DNA of 41,965 nt, taken from positions 1-41,965 of the forward strand of contig JAFGJR010000149.1 in NCBI GenBank assembly GCA_016928975.1, in the 5' to 3' direction. A model generated the notes under the pieces. That model was not told the origin of the DNA. It made no database searches and saw only the letters and a list, made by a program, of their open reading frames with translations. Of the stretch, positions 39,701 through 41,965 are shown one piece after another. Positions within the stretch are counted from its first letter, which is position 1. Every line of letters begins with the position of its first letter. Source of the DNA: Sedimentisphaerales bacterium. Lineage in GTDB: Bacteria > Planctomycetota > Phycisphaerae > Sedimentisphaerales > SG8-4. The position numbers and the translations under genes were made by a program.

Positions 39701-41626
39701 ATGAGAACGTATGCGATCATGGGGACGGTCGTGGTCTTGTGTCTCGCCGAAACGAGCCCGACGCAGAATCGTCAGCAGCAGAGCCGCCGGTCGCAGCGGG
39801 TGAAGATGCAGGCGGTCCAGGTCATCAGTCCGGACGGCAGCGTCAAGCTGACCATCGGGCCCAACGCCGAACGCCTGAGCTTTACCGTGACGCTCCGCGA
39901 CAAGATGGTGATCGATCCATCGACCCTCGTGATGAAGGTGGACGATTACGATCTCTCCTCGGGCGTCGTGTTCGACAGGGTGGAGCGCTATGAGATCAAC
40001 GAGAGCTACCCGTGGTACGGGGCTCACAGCATTGCGGTGAATCACTGCAACGGCGCGCGGATTTCGTTGCGGCACGATCTGTCGTTCGTGGACTACATTC
40101 TGGAGATTCGCGTCTTCAATGATGGCGCTGCCTTTCGTCACATCATTCCGGGGGCCGACGAGGTCTCTCGCACGCCGGATGAGTACACGACGTTCGTCGT
40201 TCCGGCCGGCTCCACGGTCTGGCACCACGACCTCGGCGGGCACTACGAGTCCGCCTACGACCGCAGCGCGATCGACGAGATCCGCCCCGGCCAGTGGGCG
40301 GGACCGCCGGTGACCTTCGCATTGCCGGGCGGCGGCTATGGCTCGATCACCGAGGCGAACCTGGTGAACTACAGCGGCATGGCTCTGGAGGCGGATGGTC
40401 GCCGGGGTCTGGTCACGGGTCTGGGACACCGCCAGCCGTTGAATTACCCCTTCGAGCTGCGTTACGGGCGAGAGGAGGCCAGGCGTCTGGCGAAGCCCGC
40501 CGCCATTGTCGGGACGATTGCGACGCCGTGGCGCATTGTGATTGTGGGATCCGACCTGAACACGCTGGTCAATAGCGACATTCTGCCCAACCTCTGCCCT
40601 GCTCCCGACCCGAAGTACTTTCCCGAGGGCATCAGGACGTCGTGGACGAAGCCCGGCCGTGCCGTGTGGCGATACGTCGATGGCGGCGACGGCTCGTTCG
40701 AGGGCTTGAAGGGTTTCTCCCGAATGGCGGGCGAGTTGGGCTACGAATACCACATCCTCGAAGGAATCTGGAGTCGCTGGAGCGACGAGCAGATCGGAGA
40801 GATCGTCGAGTACTCCCGGCAGTGTGGCGTGCGGCTGCTGTTCTGGAAGCACAGCAACGAATTGCGTACTCCGGAGGCAAGGGAGGCGTTCTTCACGAAG
40901 CTGCAGAACCTCGGGGTCGCCGGCGCCAAGATCGACTTCTTCGACCATGAGGCAAAGGATCTGATTGATCTGTACGAAGAGCTGCTCCGCAGTGCGGCGG
41001 AGCATCGAATGGTCGTCGATTTCCACGGGGCGAACAAGCCGACCGGCCGAGGGCGGACCTGGCCCAACGAGCTGGTTCGCGAAGCCATCCGCGGAATGGA
41101 GAGCAGCAGCCTCAAGGAACGGGCCCGGCACGAGACGATCCTTCCCTTCACGCGGTATCTGGCGGGGCCGGCGGATTACACGACGATGCACTTCGGCGCT
41201 CGCCGGGGTGACTCGACGTGGGCGCACCAGATTGCCAGCTTCGCGATCTTTGCCAGTGGCATGCTGACGCTGGCCGCACATCCGCAGGCCGTCCTGGATA
41301 ACCCGGCGGTGGATGTGATCAAGGGCATTCCGGCGGTCTGGGACCAGACCATCGTGTTGCCCGAATCGAGGATCGGCGAACTGGCGGTCTTCGCGCGGCG
41401 CACGGGGGACACGTGGTTCCTGGCCGTCATGTGCGGCCCGAAGGCCAGAACGATCAGTGTACCCCTGTCGTTCCTCGGCGACGGCCGATACAAGGCGTCA
41501 TTGGTCCGCGACAGCCAGGAGCAGCCTGACGCCGTGGTCCTGGAAGATAAGACCGTTCAGCCCAGCGACGCGCTCACGATCGAGATGACCAACGGTGGCG
41601 GCTTTGTCGCCCGTTTTTCGAGGTAG
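39701..41626 (+). CDS. Glycoside hydrolase family 97
   Basis: 641 residues from ATG 39701 with a signal peptide (MGTVVVLCLAETSPTQN, about 7-23). GH97 layout: N-terminal beta-sandwich (about 40-280: SPDGSVKLTIGPNAERLSFT, RVFNDGAAFRHIIPG), catalytic TIM barrel (about 290-560) and C-terminal beta domain. Asp412 in GAKIDFFDHEAKD sits where retaining GH97 enzymes have their nucleophile, and the WPNELVREAIRGMES segment supplies candidate acid/base Glu. The pattern is closer to retaining alpha-galactosidase-type members than to the inverting SusB type. Secreted or periplasmic glycan hydrolase. Confidence 0.92.
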   Translation: MRTYAIMGTVVVLCLAETSPTQNRQQQSRRSQRVKMQAVQVISPDGSVKLTIGPNAERLSFTVTLRDKMVIDPSTLVMKVDDYDLSSGVVFDRVERYEINESYPWYGAHSIAVNHCNGARISLRHDLSFVDYILEIRVFNDGAAFRHIIPGADEVSRTPDEYTTFVVPAGSTVWHHDLGGHYESAYDRSAIDEIRPGQWAGPPVTFALPGGGYGSITEANLVNYSGMALEADGRRGLVTGLGHRQPLNYPFELRYGREEARRLAKPAAIVGTIATPWRIVIVGSDLNTLVNSDILPNLCPAPDPKYFPEGIRTSWTKPGRAVWRYVDGGDGSFEGLKGFSRMAGELGYEYHILEGIWSRWSDEQIGEIVEYSRQCGVRLLFWKHSNELRTPEAREAFFTKLQNLGVAGAKIDFFDHEAKDLIDLYEELLRSAAEHRMVVDFHGANKPTGRGRTWPNELVREAIRGMESSSLKERARHETILPFTRYLAGPADYTTMHFGARRGDSTWAHQIASFAIFASGMLTLAAHPQAVLDNPAVDVIKGIPAVWDQTIVLPESRIGELAVFARRTGDTWFLAVMCGPKARTISVPLSFLGDGRYKASLVRDSQEQPDAVVLEDKTVQPSDALTIEMTNGGGFVARFSR

Positions 41627-41632
41627 CCGCGC

Positions 41633-41965
41633 ATGAGGCGTATCGCCGACGAGCCTGATGGGACGGTTATCGCGGGCCGACCGGCAGCCGCCGGTCCCCA
41701 GGAACGGGTCGTGTCGGTCGATGCACTGCGCGGACTCGTGATCCTCCTGATGATCTTCGTCAACGATGTGGCAGGCGTCGCACGAGCGCCCTCGTGGCTG
41801 AAGCACGTCGGAGTCAATGCTGATGCCATGACGGTTCCGGATGTTGTCTTCCCCGCGTTTCTGTTCATCGCCGGGATGTCAATCCCGTTGTCTCTGCAAC
41901 GAGCCTCGGCAAGCGGCCGGACAAGAGTGCGATTGGTAGTGAAAGTCCTGGCGCGCACCTTTGCC
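41633..41965 (+). CDS. DUF5009/HGSNAT-like membrane acyltransferase, 3' partial
   Basis: The frame from ATG 41633 is open to the window end (111 codons). RVVSVDALRGLVILLMIFVN is the first-helix signature of the heparan-alpha-glucosaminide N-acetyltransferase-like family (DUF1624/DUF5009), and DVVFPAFLFIAGMSIPLSL the second helix. In animals the relative acetylates glucosamine ends. It lies six bases after GH97, so likely in the same operon, for glycan turnover. Most of the protein is beyond the window. Confidence 0.88.
   Translation, partial: MRRIADEPDGTVIAGRPAAAGPQERVVSVDALRGLVILLMIFVNDVAGVARAPSWLKHVGVNADAMTVPDVVFPAFLFIAGMSIPLSLQRASASGRTRVRLVVKVLARTFA

Noticed and set aside
39383..41281. 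632-residue minus-strand frame opposite GH97
   Set aside because: Antisense shadow; the plus-strand GH97 domains cover the same bases.

Overview
GC-rich, gene-dense bacterial chromosome fragment, most likely from a planctomycete (Phycisphaerae / Sedimentisphaerales-like). Pointers are a secreted protease ending in a Cys-containing dockerin-like repeat, a Tat-type sulfatase, a CotH/lamin-tail giant, a GH97 glycosidase, a PadR-linked membrane protein and repeat-rich spacers. The assignment is inference from gene content; there is no rRNA or universal marker here.

Layout. (1) 1-6981: two large secreted proteins, a clostripain-type (C11) peptidase cut by the window start, and a 1261-residue Ig/DUF11/beta-propeller protein. 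They share a homologous module. The second ends in ten glycines, a cysteine, a membrane helix and arginines, which looks like a C-terminal sorting signal. (2) 6993-18856: a CPBP-family intramembrane protease, then with almost no spacing a complete-looking type II secretion operon gspC-D-E-F-G-H-I-J-K-L-M. No gspN and no prepilin peptidase (gspO) are present. (3) 19069-19158: tRNA-Ser(GCU). (4) 19255-24361, minus strand: a sulfatase and a CotH/lamin-tail protein. (5) 24583-26963: a TPR membrane protein, a small secreted Ig-like protein and a convergent flavin reductase. (6) 26964-27956: about 1 kb without a convincing gene, holding six same-strand copies of a short motif downstream of a near-consensus minus-strand promoter. 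(7) 27957-31076, minus strand: an unknown membrane-anchored protein and an ankyrin-repeat/serpin fusion lipoprotein. (8) 31387-34977, minus strand: a thiazole operon thiS-thiG-thiH-thiF with a consensus promoter, a TPP riboswitch and an intrinsic terminator; its ThiF carries a C-terminal TusA-like domain. (9) 35035-37869: a stand-alone LigD-type phosphoesterase, then a PadR repressor with a tandem operator-like repeat over its promoter and its HAAS-like membrane partner, interspersed with two inverted-repeat elements. (10) 37953-41965: a Tat-exported fucose-isomerase-like protein, a truncated SnoaL-like remnant, a GH97 glycosidase and the start of a DUF5009/HGSNAT-like membrane acyltransferase.

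Working together. The most interesting unit is regions 1-2. A surface protein with a Gly/Cys-TM-Arg tail, a glutamic-type (CPBP) protease and the T2SS lie in one apparent transcription unit. This suggests a dedicated export, cleavage and anchoring route analogous to the rhombosortase (GlyGly-CTERM) and myxosortase pathways. The right half reads as a glycan-catabolism and cofactor neighbourhood.
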